A stretch of 64,000 bases of DNA from Saprospiraceae bacterium (GTDB taxonomy: Bacteria > Bacteroidota > Bacteroidia > Chitinophagales > Saprospiraceae). A model generated the notes under the pieces. That model was given only the letters and a program-made list of their open reading frames with translations, had not been told where the DNA came from and ran no database searches. Location: contig JADKGI010000001.1 of NCBI GenBank assembly GCA_016722285.1, positions 62,001 to 126,000 of the forward strand, written 5' to 3'. This document shows positions 9,436 to 20,700 of this stretch, piece by piece. The position numbers and the translations under genes are program-made. Position 1 is the first letter of the stretch; every line of letters begins with the position of its first letter.

Positions 9436-10155
9436 ATGCCTATAAAATTATCTGTCATCATTCCTGCTTATAATGAAGAAAAAACTATCGAGTCAATCCT
9501 TGAAAAAGTCAGACAGGTTACGCTTATCGGGCAGGTAAGTAAAGAAATAATTGTCGTCAATGATTGTTCAAAAGATGACACAGAAAAAAAAGTTTTGTTA
9601 TATAAATCTCTTCATCCTGAGCTTGAAATATCCTACTATAAGCATGATATAAATAAGGGCAAGGGTGCGGCCCTTCACACAGGCATCCGGCAGGCAAAAG
9701 GAGATTTTGTTATCATTCAGGATGCCGATCTTGAATATGATCCCAATGAATTTAATCTATTACTCAGGCCCATACTGGATGGCTTTGCCGATGTAGTGTA
9801 TGGATCCAGATTTATGGGTGGAAATCCGCACAGAATTCTTTTCTTCTGGCATTCCATAGGAAATAAAGTATTGACATCCCTGTCAAATATCCTTACGAAC
9901 CTGAACCTGACAGATATGGAAACCTGCTACAAAATGTGGAAGTCAGACATTATCAAGAGCATAAATCTGAAGGAGAAGAGATTTGGTTTTGAACCTGAGG
10001 TAACTGCCAAAATATCCCGAAATCCCAAAATAAGAATCTATGAAGTGGGCATATCCTACTATGGTCGTACCTATGCTGAAGGTAAAAAAATCAACTGGAA
10101 AGATGGATTCAGAGCCATTTATTGTATCCTGAAGTACAATATCTGGGCAAGATGA
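9436..10155 (+). CDS. Glycosyltransferase family 2 (dolichyl-phosphate mannose synthase-like)
   Basis: A 239-residue GT2 enzyme with the GT-A fold: SVIIPAYNEEKTI at the start, VVNDCSKDDT (nucleotide-sugar binding), GKGAALHTGIRQAKGDFVII, and the metal-binding DAD in QDADLEYDP. GSRF and METCYKMWKS are typical of DPM1-like polyprenyl-phosphate glycosyltransferases. There are no transmembrane helices at the C-terminus, so it should act at the cytoplasmic face of the membrane, charging a lipid carrier with a hexose for envelope polysaccharide or glycolipid assembly. The substrate sugar is not deducible. It is a single gene, convergent with the aminopeptidase gene. Confidence 0.9.
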   Translation: MPIKLSVIIPAYNEEKTIESILEKVRQVTLIGQVSKEIIVVNDCSKDDTEKKVLLYKSLHPELEISYYKHDINKGKGAALHTGIRQAKGDFVIIQDADLEYDPNEFNLLLRPILDGFADVVYGSRFMGGNPHRILFFWHSIGNKVLTSLSNILTNLNLTDMETCYKMWKSDIIKSINLKEKRFGFEPEVTAKISRNPKIRIYEVGISYYGRTYAEGKKINWKDGFRAIYCILKYNIWAR

Positions 10156-10346
10156 TAATTTCTGAGATTTAACTTACGTATCATTTCTATGCATGTGGAC
10201 CATCATAAACTGAAATATCCCGCGAACAGATTTCCTGACCTGCCAAAATTTAAAACAGTAACCTCAGCCATATGTCACAAAGATTTGTCTTCTCTCATCT
10301 TTATATTTATTCAAAATTCAATATTCTTCCCTAAAAAATTGTTGCC

Positions 10347-12122
10347 TCACACCCTCCTGCATTTGTCTTTAAACCATGCTTTCAGTTCCCCTTTCAGGTA
10401 TGGACTGACACCTGCATAGACCTTTTTGTGGTAATCATTTATCCAGCTTGTTTCTTCTTTAGTGAGAAGTGATCTGTCTATCAGTGCATGGTCAAACGGA
10501 TATAAAGTGACCGTTTCAAACTCTAAAAATCCGGACATATTACTATGCTGACAAATGATCAGGTTTTCTATTCTCATACCATATGACCCTTCAAGATAAT
10601 ATCCTGGCTCATTGCTGGTGAGCATTCCGGCTAAATGGACTGTTTTGCCTCTTTCTGAATGAACTGGTGCAAATCCCTGAGGAGGCTCATGCACATTGAG
10701 ATAAAATCCTACTCCATGTCCGGTGCCGTGACCATAATTAAGCCCCTTTGCCCATAGAAATTGCCTCGCAAAAGTATCCAGTTGAGCCCCTGAAGTACCT
10801 TCCGGGAATATAGCCCGGGATAGGCTTATCATTCCTTTGAGGATAAGCGTATAATGATTTTTCTGCTCTGGAGTGGCCGAACTTAATGCAAATGTTCGGG
10901 TAATATCTGTGGTTCCGTCCAAATATTGTCCACCGCTGTCCACCAGAAGTATTCCTTCACTAAAGATTGTTTTACACGATTTTGGCTCTGGGTGATAGTG
11001 GATGATTGCTCCGTTTTCCTTATATCCTACGATGGCACCAAAACTTTCACCCTGATAATGCTTATGTTGTGATCTGAATTCAGCCAATTTCTTTGCAAAA
11101 TCAACTTCAGTGATTTCCTTACCTGATTTTAATAAGTTTTCCAGAAAATAAAAAGCCTTGGCAAGTGCTGCGCCATCTTTTTTCATCACAGACCTGATAC
11201 AGGATTGCTCGACTTCATTCTTTATTGCCTTCAGCCTTTTAGGTATAGACTCACTATGGACGATCTGCGCATTGATGGCTTCATACAAAGTAATGCTGCA
11301 TAGATTCTGATCGACTATTATACTACTTTTTTCAGGTAATTGGTTGAGAAAACCGAGTATTTTGTCATAATCATGGATTTTCACGCCGGTATTACTGAAG
11401 ACAGATATAATTTTGGGAGATAATTTATGGCCGTCAATAAATATATGGGCAGCATCTTTGCCCACCACTGCATAAGCTATCACCACAGGATTATACTCGA
11501 CATCTTTACCTCTCAGATTGAATGTCCAGGCAACATCATCCAAAGCTGTAATCAGATGAAAGTCAGCACTACTTGTGGTCATGGCTTCGCGGATCTCATT
11601 CAGCTTTACATCTATTGATTTACCGGTGTACTTTGTTTCATGTATTTCAGCTTGGCCTTCTGACAACGCAGGGCGATCTGACCATATTTCAGATATGAGA
11701 TCCATTCGATGTATTAAATTAATATTCCTTGCTGACAATGTTTTTTTAATCGCTTCAACTGATGATTTGGAAAACATCAAACCATTTATGGCAACAGTCC
11801 CGTCTTTTGGCAATTCTTCAGCCAGAAAATCGACAAAAGGAGCAGCAAATTGATTACCCATTTTATGAAGAACCATCTCTGTACCAGTAAGTTGCATCGC
11901 GCCCTGAAGGTAGTATCTTGAGTCTGTCCAAAGCCCTGCATGATCCAGAGTAATGGCCACTGTTCCTGCCGAACCGGTAAATCCAGAAATCCAGGCTCTT
12001 TCCTGCCAGTGGTCAGCCACATATTCACTCTGGTGCGGATCGCTGGATGGTATGATCAAAGCATCTACTGAATTTGATTTCATGATCCTTCTTAACTCTA
12101 AAATTTTTTTATTGACATCCAT
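10347..12122 (-). CDS. Aminopeptidase P family protein (M24, Xaa-Pro aminopeptidase)
   Basis: A 591-residue cytosolic metallopeptidase that removes N-terminal residues ahead of proline. It has the long three-domain layout of eukaryote-type aminopeptidase P: two creatinase-like N-terminal domains (about 1-300, with SDPHQSEYVADHW and FTGSAGT) and a C-terminal pita-bread domain. The five dinuclear metal ligands are visible: Asp in VDSGGQY, Asp in TTDITRTF, His in HGTGHGVGFYL, Glu in TSNEPGYY and Glu in GMRIENL. The C-terminal tail (about 530-591) is the usual extra domain of this subclass. No signal peptide. It is transcribed away from rpoN, with a 198 bp AT-rich gap between them. Confidence 0.93.
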   Translation of the reverse strand: MDVNKKILELRRIMKSNSVDALIIPSSDPHQSEYVADHWQERAWISGFTGSAGTVAITLDHAGLWTDSRYYLQGAMQLTGTEMVLHKMGNQFAAPFVDFLAEELPKDGTVAINGLMFSKSSVEAIKKTLSARNINLIHRMDLISEIWSDRPALSEGQAEIHETKYTGKSIDVKLNEIREAMTTSSADFHLITALDDVAWTFNLRGKDVEYNPVVIAYAVVGKDAAHIFIDGHKLSPKIISVFSNTGVKIHDYDKILGFLNQLPEKSSIIVDQNLCSITLYEAINAQIVHSESIPKRLKAIKNEVEQSCIRSVMKKDGAALAKAFYFLENLLKSGKEITEVDFAKKLAEFRSQHKHYQGESFGAIVGYKENGAIIHYHPEPKSCKTIFSEGILLVDSGGQYLDGTTDITRTFALSSATPEQKNHYTLILKGMISLSRAIFPEGTSGAQLDTFARQFLWAKGLNYGHGTGHGVGFYLNVHEPPQGFAPVHSERGKTVHLAGMLTSNEPGYYLEGSYGMRIENLIICQHSNMSGFLEFETVTLYPFDHALIDRSLLTKEETSWINDYHKKVYAGVSPYLKGELKAWFKDKCRRV

Positions 12123-12212
12123 AATAGATTAAATTATATTGTTATGTATTTTTAATTCAATATAAATATATATAAATATTACAAAAAAATATCATATATT
12201 TAAATTAAGACA

Positions 12213-12220
12213 TATATTTG
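12213..12220 (+). promoter_or_regulatory. Candidate -7 box (TATATTTG) upstream of rpoN
   Basis: TATATTTG matches the TAnnTTTG consensus in the AT-rich region between the divergent aminopeptidase and rpoN genes. It would leave an untranslated leader of roughly 100 bases before the rpoN ATG. Confidence 0.4.
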
Positions 12221-12320
12221 CCCTGTAAACATACGATGTAAAATTTAAAAAAAAGGAAACTCCTGCCATTATTCTTTTGTTATAAAACCATAAGATAATC
12301 CGGAATTAATGTGAAATGAT

Positions 12321-13814
12321 ATGTTGAAGCAAAGTCTTAGTCAGAAAATGTTGCAAAAGCTGTCCCCCCAGCAGATACAGCTTATGAAACTTTTACAAAT
12401 ACCTACTGCCAGTCTGGACCAGAGGATTGAGGAAGAATTGGAGTCCAATCCGGCATTGGAAGAAGGGGATGATTACGATGATGTATTTGATCTTGAAAAC
12501 GATGCTTATGGTGAAACAGAGGCTGAGTCTGAAAGGGAAAAAGAGGAACCGGAATTTGAATTTGATGATTATCTGAATGAATATCTGGATGATGATCCAT
12601 CTAGCTATAAGATGAAAGGGGAAGACTATCTCAATGAAGATGAAAAAAGTATGCCTATTCCGGTGGAAAATTCATTTCATGAGAGCCTGGAAAAGCAGCT
12701 GGGTATGCTGGATCTCAATGAAACCAATACGGTCATTGCAAAGCAAATTATTGGCTCGATAGACGAAGACGGGTATCTTAGAAGGGAACCGCTATCTATG
12801 GTGGATGACCTTCTCTTTGCATATAATATAGAAACCACCCTTGACGATGTCAATGAGATTATCAAAAGAATTCAAAAATTCGACCCTGCAGGAATTTGCG
12901 CCCGGACTCTTCAGGAGTGTCTTATTTTACAGCTGGAGGACCGGATGGACAAGGAGCCTGACATCCATATTACTGAAAGAAGAATAGCTCTCAGGATATT
13001 AAATGACTTTTTTGAAGAGTTTACAAAAAAGCATTATATCAGGATGAAAAAACAACTGAATCTTGCTGATGGCGAACTCAAAGACGCAATTGACGAAATA
13101 ATAAAACTCAACCCTAAACCAGCCAGTACAGTCGAAAGCAATCAACTGAATCAATACATCATCCCTGATTTTATCATTCACAACAGAGATGGTGAGCTGG
13201 AGCTTTCTCTCAATAGTAAAAATGCACCTGACCTCCGCATCAATGATCAGTATATGGATATGCTCAAAGGTTACAGAGAAACTATCCAGGGCAGAAGAGC
13301 TACCAAACCGGAAAAGGAAGCCGTATTATTTATCAAGCAAAAAATAGACTCTGCCAAATGGTTTATTGATGCTATCAAGCAACGCCAGGATACACTATTC
13401 AGAACCATGTATGCCATTATGCAATATCAGTACGACTACTTCTCTACCGGGGATGACCGAAGGATAAAACCCATGATCCTTAAAGATCTGGCAGAAGTTA
13501 CCGGCCTGGATATCTCTACCGTAAGCCGGGTTGCAAACTCAAAATTTGTCCAGACAGAATTCGGTACTAAAAGACTGAAAGATTTCTTTTCAGAGTCTAT
13601 GCAGGCACAGGATGGAAGTGAAGTTTCTACATTGGAAATCAAAACCATCCTGACTGATGAAGTGTCCAGAGAAGATAAAACCAAACCCTTGTCAGATGAG
13701 AGGCTGATGGAAATACTATCTGACAGAGGCTACAATATAGCTCGGCGCACCATAGCAAAATACAGGGAACAGCTCAATATACCTGTGGCAAGACTTCGCA
13801 AAGAACTCAGATAA
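12321..13814 (+). CDS. rpoN: RNA polymerase sigma-54 factor
   Basis: Sigma-54 of 497 residues, directing RNA polymerase to -24/-12 promoters that need an AAA+ activator. The N-terminal region I is Gln/Leu-rich (LSQKMLQKLSPQQIQLMKLLQIP). Residues about 50-110 form a very acidic region II. The core-binding domain follows (about 115-330). The C-terminal part has the helix-turn-helix (DLAEVTGLDISTVSRVANSKFVQT) and the RpoN box, read here as ARRTIAKYREQLNI, then the terminal RLRKELR. Length is normal. No sigma-54 activator gene is present in the window. Confidence 0.96.
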   Translation: MLKQSLSQKMLQKLSPQQIQLMKLLQIPTASLDQRIEEELESNPALEEGDDYDDVFDLENDAYGETEAESEREKEEPEFEFDDYLNEYLDDDPSSYKMKGEDYLNEDEKSMPIPVENSFHESLEKQLGMLDLNETNTVIAKQIIGSIDEDGYLRREPLSMVDDLLFAYNIETTLDDVNEIIKRIQKFDPAGICARTLQECLILQLEDRMDKEPDIHITERRIALRILNDFFEEFTKKHYIRMKKQLNLADGELKDAIDEIIKLNPKPASTVESNQLNQYIIPDFIIHNRDGELELSLNSKNAPDLRINDQYMDMLKGYRETIQGRRATKPEKEAVLFIKQKIDSAKWFIDAIKQRQDTLFRTMYAIMQYQYDYFSTGDDRRIKPMILKDLAEVTGLDISTVSRVANSKFVQTEFGTKRLKDFFSESMQAQDGSEVSTLEIKTILTDEVSREDKTKPLSDERLMEILSDRGYNIARRTIAKYREQLNIPVARLRKELR

Positions 13815-14023
13815 TACCAAATCATCTCAAAAAAACAAAGAACAAATTACCGCCGTGACTGGATATATTGAATACACAGAATTCGAAGTCTTTGCATAAT
13901 GTCTCAGAGTCAGGTTAGAGAATTGAATTAAAATTGTTGCCATTTAATAATTGTACTTTATTCATTTTGACCGAGCCAAATTCAATTTTACGTATTATCC
14001 TGAATTTTATTATAAAAATAAAA

Positions 14024-14031
14024 TACATTTG
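14024..14031 (+). promoter_or_regulatory. Candidate -7 box (TACATTTG) upstream of ruvA
   Basis: TACATTTG fits TAnnTTTG, 53 bases before the TTG start of ruvA and downstream of rpoN. It could start a ruvA-sprA transcript. Confidence 0.35.
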
Positions 14032-14084
14032 CATACTGAAAATCTTCGGATCAACCATATTTTACAACATTCAAATCCTTTCTA

Positions 14085-14678
14085 TTGATTACATATCTTC
14101 ACGGTGCCATCACCCACAAAACTCCTGCGTTTATTTATGTCGATTGTGGTGGAATAGGGTACCATGTCAATATCAGCCTGAATACCTATTCCAGACTGGA
14201 AAATCTGGAAAAAATCAAAATATTCACCTATCTCAGCATCAAGGAAGACGAACACTCCCTGTACGGTTTTTTTGACGATGACGAGCGGGCACTTTTTATA
14301 TTACTGATATCAGTCTCAGGAGTCGGTGTCAATACAGCAAGGGTAATCTTGTCTTATATGACCCCTGAAGAAGTGCGTACGGCAATCATCCATGAAAATG
14401 CTGTTGCTCTCGGTCGGGTGAAGGGAATTGGACCTAAAACAGCAAAAAGAATCATCCTTGATCTGAAAGATAAAGTGATTAAAGAATCCGGAGCGGAACA
14501 TGTTGTTTTATCTACTCCATTTTCCAGTACTATCCGCCAGGAAGCTTTATCAGCTCTGGTAGCCTTGGGTTTCCCCAAAGTTGTTATAGAAAAACAAATA
14601 AAAAGTATTATTGACAAAAATCCAAACATTGATCACGTAGAAGATTTGATCAAACAAGTATTAAAACAAATGAATTGA
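14085..14678 (+). CDS. ruvA: Holliday junction branch migration protein RuvA
   Basis: A 197-residue RuvA, the tetrameric Holliday-junction DNA-binding partner of the RuvB helicase. The start is a TTG at 14085: the first residues (M)ITYLHG match the universal RuvA beginning M-I-x-x-L-x-G, so an ATG further in would cut the OB-fold domain. Domain I is the OB fold (about 1-62, ending LYGFFDDDER), domain II has two helix-hairpin-helix motifs (VSGVGVNTARVILS; VKGIGPKTAKRIILDL), and domain III is the C-terminal RuvB-binding helical domain (RQEALSALVALGF). ruvA directly before sprA is a recurring order in Bacteroidota. Confidence 0.95.
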   Translation: MITYLHGAITHKTPAFIYVDCGGIGYHVNISLNTYSRLENLEKIKIFTYLSIKEDEHSLYGFFDDDERALFILLISVSGVGVNTARVILSYMTPEEVRTAIIHENAVALGRVKGIGPKTAKRIILDLKDKVIKESGAEHVVLSTPFSSTIRQEALSALVALGFPKVVIEKQIKSIIDKNPNIDHVEDLIKQVLKQMN

Positions 14679-14798
14679 TTGTTTAGATTTTTTTAACAAA
14701 AAATATACGACAACGTACCAGAATGTCGTTAAAACCTGATGTACATCCGGAATAATTGCTGAAAACAGCTTGTTGGAAGCTAATTTATATTAGAGTTT

Positions 14799-17700
14799 AT
14801 GAATTCGAAACAGATTTTTTTACTATTTTGTTTAAGTATTAGTGCTGTTTTTAGTGCTTTAGGAATGTCGCCTTCCCGCAACCTTCCCGATCCTTACCTT
14901 GGAGATGAGTTGATATTGACTCATGTTGATACCATTCCTATTGTTGACAGGAAGGGAGATTTTATTACCGACAAGCAAAATAATCCTTTTGATATTACCA
15001 CTAAAGAGATAGAACAGAAGATTGAGTTTGATCCTAAAACGGGCAACTATTTCATATATGAAAAAATAGGAGATCAGTATTACCGGACTCCCACATACAT
15101 GACTTTTGAAGAATATCTGGATTATATTGCAAAAGATCAGGAAAAAAAATATTTCCAAACCCTTGCAGGTATAAAATCCGATAAAAAATCGAGGACAGGT
15201 AAGATTGATCCCATGGATAAAATCGAACTTCAAAACAGCCTCATTGACAGGTTATTTGGTGGGACTGAAGTGAACATTAAACCTCAGGGAAGCGTAGATC
15301 TAAGTGTAGGGTGGCTTTACAGTCGCAGAGATGACCCGCAGCTTCCCATCAGGGCTCAAAGACAGAGCCAGCCGGACTTCCCTACTCCTCTAATCAGGAT
15401 GAATGTAGATGGCAAAATAGGGAAAAAGCTAGATCTGGGTTTTAATTATGATACACAGTCCACATTTGATTTTGACAGGCAGATAAAACTTGCATTTGAT
15501 TCTGATGCTTTTTCTGAAGATGACATTATTAAAAAAATTGAAGCCGGCAATGTGAGCCTCCCGCTCAGAGGAAACCTGATACAAGGTGCACAGAGTTTGT
15601 TTGGACTTAAAACGGAATTTCAGTTTGGACGATTAAGGCTGACAGCCCTGGCTTCTCAGCAGAGATCCAGATCAAACAGCATTAAAGTAGAAAATGGCGT
15701 TTCTGTTCAGGAATTTACCATTACTCCAAATGAATATGATGAAAACAGGCACTTTTTTTTATCACATTATAATAGAAGTACTTACGAAAGAAACCTGTCT
15801 AATATACCTTACATTGGAACACCTCATCAGATAGCACAGATAGAAGTGTGGATTTCAGATGATCGCCCTGAGTATCAGGACAATTCCACCATGGTAACTG
15901 CCATCGCCGACCTTGGAGAGCCTGATGCAACGAATTTTACTTCTGATCCGATTAATAACCCGACAAACTGCCTGGCAAAAGACGACACCGGACTATGCCT
16001 TCCGAGAAACGGGGCAAATACGATATACGAGAAAATCATTAAAAGTAAAGATATTGTTGATATTGATGAAGTAGCCAGACAGCTTAGTGGTCCCGGTTTC
16101 GGGCTGAAGAGAACCCGAGATTTTGAAGTATTTCGCGGACGAAGACTGGCCCCTTCTGAATTTACTTATCACCCTAAGTTGGGAACATTGTCGATCAACA
16201 TCCGATTGAGACCTAATCAGGTACTGGGCGTTGCATACAATTATTATTATACATCCAATTGTGATACCTTGTATCAGGTAGGTCAGCTGTCAGCATCATC
16301 AGTTCAGCCCGGTAGTCAGACTGACACGACAAGAATCGAACCACCCAAGGTGTTTTTTGTAAAATTGCTCAAATCTACCAATCAGGTGACTACATCACCA
16401 ATGTGGGACCTGATGATGAAAAATGTATATAATCTGCGCACCACACAACTCAACCAACAGGATTTTGAATTTGACATTTTTTATGAAGATGATTTTAATG
16501 ATGGCAGTCTAAAGAAGTATCTCCCGGAAAAAGACCTTGATAAACTTCCACTGCTACAGTTTTTTAATCTGGACAGACTCAATCGATTCGGAGACCCTCA
16601 GCCTGATGGTATCTTTGATTACATCCCCGGAGTCACTGTGATAGAGAGAAGCGGAAGCATTGTCCTTCCTATTTTGGAACCATTCGGAAGCCATATCAGT
16701 GTCGATGATCTTAAGAAAGCTCTCGGGAAGGATGAGATAGGTGTCGATGATGTCCTTCTGGAAACAAAATACCGATACCAGGAACTATATGACACGACCA
16801 TCAGCATTGCGGCTCAGAATCTGACTAAAAATAAATTCAGAATGATCGGCAAGGTCAAATCTACTTCAAACAATGGGGAGATACCTCTTGGACCATTCGT
16901 ACCTCAGGGATCGGTGCGCGTTTCTGCAGGTGGAAAACAACTCGTAGAAGGGCAGGATTATGAGATTGATTATTCTTTGGGAAGGTTGAGAATTATCAAC
17001 CCTACTTACCTGGCACAAGGTACACCCATAGATGTCCGTTTTGAAGATAATTCGCTGTTTAGCCTCCAGCAAAAAAATATGTTGGGTCTTCGGGCTGAAT
17101 ATCAGTTTAGTAAAAAATCCAGTTTAGGACTTACTTATCTGAGACTGTACGAAAGACCATTTACACAAAAGGTGAATGTAGGTGATGATCCTATAAACAA
17201 CAGGATCTTTGGATTGGATTATAATTACAGTGATGAAGCACCGTGGGTAACCAAGCTTATAGATAAGTTGCCATTTTACAGTACAAAAGATAAGTCAAAT
17301 ATAAATATCACCGCAGAGGCGGCAGCTATTAAACCAGGACATTCGAAGGCCATAAATACTCCATTTGATGATACTGGTATAGCTAACATTGATGATTTCG
17401 AAGGAGCTATCACTAACCTTAATCTGGGAGGCTTTAATTTTAATCAATGGGCGCTGGCAAGTACCCCGTCTGCTACCGCGTTATCATCCAATACATTCAG
17501 AGAAGCTTCATTGGATAATGACCTGGCTTATGGGGCCAACCGGGCCAAGCTCAACTGGTATGTATTAGATTTAGGTACTAACCGAACTGCTCAGGATAAT
17601 ACCAATCCATACACCAGAATCATACAGCAAAAAGAATTATTCACAAACAGACAAGTCCAGCCTGGTCAGCAACAATTATTTACTTTTGACCTCAGCTACT

Positions 17701-20700
17701 ATCCTTCGGAAAGAGGGCCATATAATTTTGACAATAGAAATGGAATCCCTGGTATCAGTAACGGATTTACAGTAAGGGACAACAATATCGTGCTGAACAG
17801 TCCGGAGAGACGTTGGGGTGGTATCATGCGATACTTTCAGAATGCGGACTTCGAAGCAGCCAATTATGAGAGTATAGAGTTCTGGATGCTCAATCCATTT
17901 ATGGACAGACAGGACGGCACCACGCATCCTGATAATGAAGATGGAGAAATAATATTTAATCTCGGAAGCGTCTCAGAAGACATCATCAAAGACAATTTTC
18001 TTTTTTTTGAAAATGCACTGCCTACTTCCCAGCGCAATGTCCCGGTCACAGGTACCCGGTTTGGGAAGGCGACAGTAAGCATTCCGCTTGTAAATGGATT
18101 TGATCTTAGCGAGGGAACTATTCAGGATTTGGGCTTTGATGGATTAAATGATGCCGGTGAATCGAGACAGTTCGAGTCCTGGATGACAGCAAATAATGTT
18201 GCCAATCTGGACCAGGTAGCAAAAGATCCGGCCAATGATAATTTTGTGTTTTTCAACGACAACTCTCTGCAGCAGGAACCAAATCTGCTGAACAGAATGA
18301 AATTCTTTAATGGTCCCGAAGGGAATGCCCCGTTAAACAACAGGACTGATAATAATTTCGTCCGGGGAAACAGGTATCCGGATACAGAAGATATAAATAA
18401 CAATAAGTCACTGGACCAGACTGAAGCCTTTTACGAATATAAAATTAAAATAAAAAAGCTGAGTGGTTCCAATGAGTTGGATACAACTATACTTGGCAAC
18501 CATTACAGACAGACTACCATAGTCACAGCACCAAATGGTCAGCTTGAGAAATGGTATAGATTTCAGGTGCCTATCAAAGAGGGTATTCCTGTTAATGGAA
18601 TTTCAGGATACAGGTCCATCCAGTTTATGCGTTTATATCTGACAAATTTTAAATCAGCTAAAACTTTCAGGCTGGCTGATTTTCAACTCCAGCGAAGCCA
18701 ATGGCGTAAGCAAATTCCGAATTGCACAACGGACTTTGATCCGAGATCTATAGAATTTAGCTTAGATGATGTAGGAATAGAGGAGAATTCAGGCAAGTTA
18801 CCATTCAATTATGTGACGCCAAAAGGCGTGGTAAGAACACAGGCTTTCAGCACATTTGCAAATCTGCTCCAGGATGAAAGATCTATGGTCATGAAGTTTA
18901 AAAACCTGCCAGATGACTGCGAGATAAGCATGACAAAACTGGCTAACCTTAATCTGGCATTGTATAAGAGACTGCAACTATTTGTACACGCCGAAAGGGC
19001 CCTTGATGGTCCGCAAATCGAAGATCAAAAATTGGCCATTGTAATCCGTATCGGAAAAGACTTTGACAACAGTAACAATACCAACGTTAAAGCAAAAGGT
19101 GCCAATAATTACTATGAATATGAATTGCCTTTGAAACTTTCAGTTACCGGCTCACAGACGCAAGATAACATATGGCCAAATGAAAATTATGTCAACATAC
19201 CACTCGACAGCCTTCTGGAGTTAAAACGATTCAGGATAGTAAACAGTATCAAAGTAAGAGATACGATCGAGATGATCATAAGCCCGGAAAAAGGAGATAA
19301 AATCAGAATGGTCGGCAACCCTTCATTGGGAGCCGTAAAAGTCATTCAGGTTGCTATCCGAAACCTGGATAAAGACAAGCTGATCAATGGAGAAATCTGG
19401 ATAAATGAATTGCGTGTGACGGGTTTTGACGAATCAGGAGGTGTTGCTGCCCAGGGGAAAATACAAGTTCAGATGGCAGATCTGGGTGAATTGAACTTTG
19501 CTGCAAATTATAGCAGCATCGGTTTTGGAGCTTTAGATAAAAGGCTTTTGGAGAGAAACAGGGAGCAAACTTTTCAATACGATGCAGCGGCCAATATTGA
19601 TGCCGGCAAAATGCTTCCACAAGCACTAAAACTAACAGTCCCCGTGTATGCCCAATATCAAAAAACATACATTACCCCTCAGTTTGATCCTTTTGATCAG
19701 GATATAGAGGTTGGAGAAAAGTTGAGTTTGATTCAGGACAATGCCATACGTGACTCCATAAAGCAGGTTGCAAGAGAAGAAATCACCATCCGCACTTTTA
19801 ACCTCACAAATGTAAAAACATCGGCTGGCAGTACGGGAAAACCCTGGTCGCCATCCAATCTTGCATTTTCATATGCCTATACCTCCAACATTAAATCCGA
19901 CCCCATAATAAAGGAAGACAAAGCAGTAAACAGGACGATTGGTCTCGACTATGTTTACTCCAAACCAACAAAATATATTGAACCATTTAAATTTATAAAA
20001 TCGTCCTCGCTCAAAATTATTTCTGATTTCAACTTCAGCTTGCTTCCCAGCAATTTCTCATTTACCAGCCGGATGATCAATCAGAATAATTCACGCACAT
20101 TCAGGCTTCCCAGTACCCCTGTTTTTGTATTTGATGATAAAAGATTCCGTTGGGAAAGAAATTATGTGCTTGACTGGGATCTGACAAAATCACTGAGATT
20201 TAATTTCAGGGCGACAAGTAATTCTATTATTGACCAAATTCGACAGTCTGGTATTGCCGATACTGCCGAGGACAGGGATTGGTATAACAAAGAAGGCCAA
20301 AATGTCACTCTCAATGTCATAGACGATCCATTATATCCCCAAAAATATCGAAATGAAAATATCAGAAAACTGGGCCGAAGTAAAAACTACAGCCATAATA
20401 TCTCCCTGAACTATAAGTTGCCTTTTAAAAGCATTCCGATCCTCGATTGGGTAAATGCCGGTGCAGATTACAAATCCGAATACGGATGGGACGGAGGAAG
20501 TCTTATAACCATTGATGACATAGGTACACCTCTTGGCAACATCATTCGCAATAATCAAAATGCCGGATTCAATGTTACATTTGATTTCAGCAGATTGTAT
20601 AATAAATCGGCATATCTTAAATCTATAGAGACCGGCAAGGCCACCCGATCTGCCAGATCAAGGAAGAGTGCAGCTGACCGAAAACAAAATAATGACGCCA

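Noticed and set aside
10189..10419. A 76-codon plus-strand frame between the glycosyltransferase and aminopeptidase genes
   Set aside because: It runs into the 3' end of the aminopeptidase on the other strand and has no signal, domain or sensible composition.
13934..14275. A 113-codon plus-strand frame overlapping the start of ruvA
   Set aside because: It overlaps the well-supported RuvA frame and its translation has no coherent protein character.
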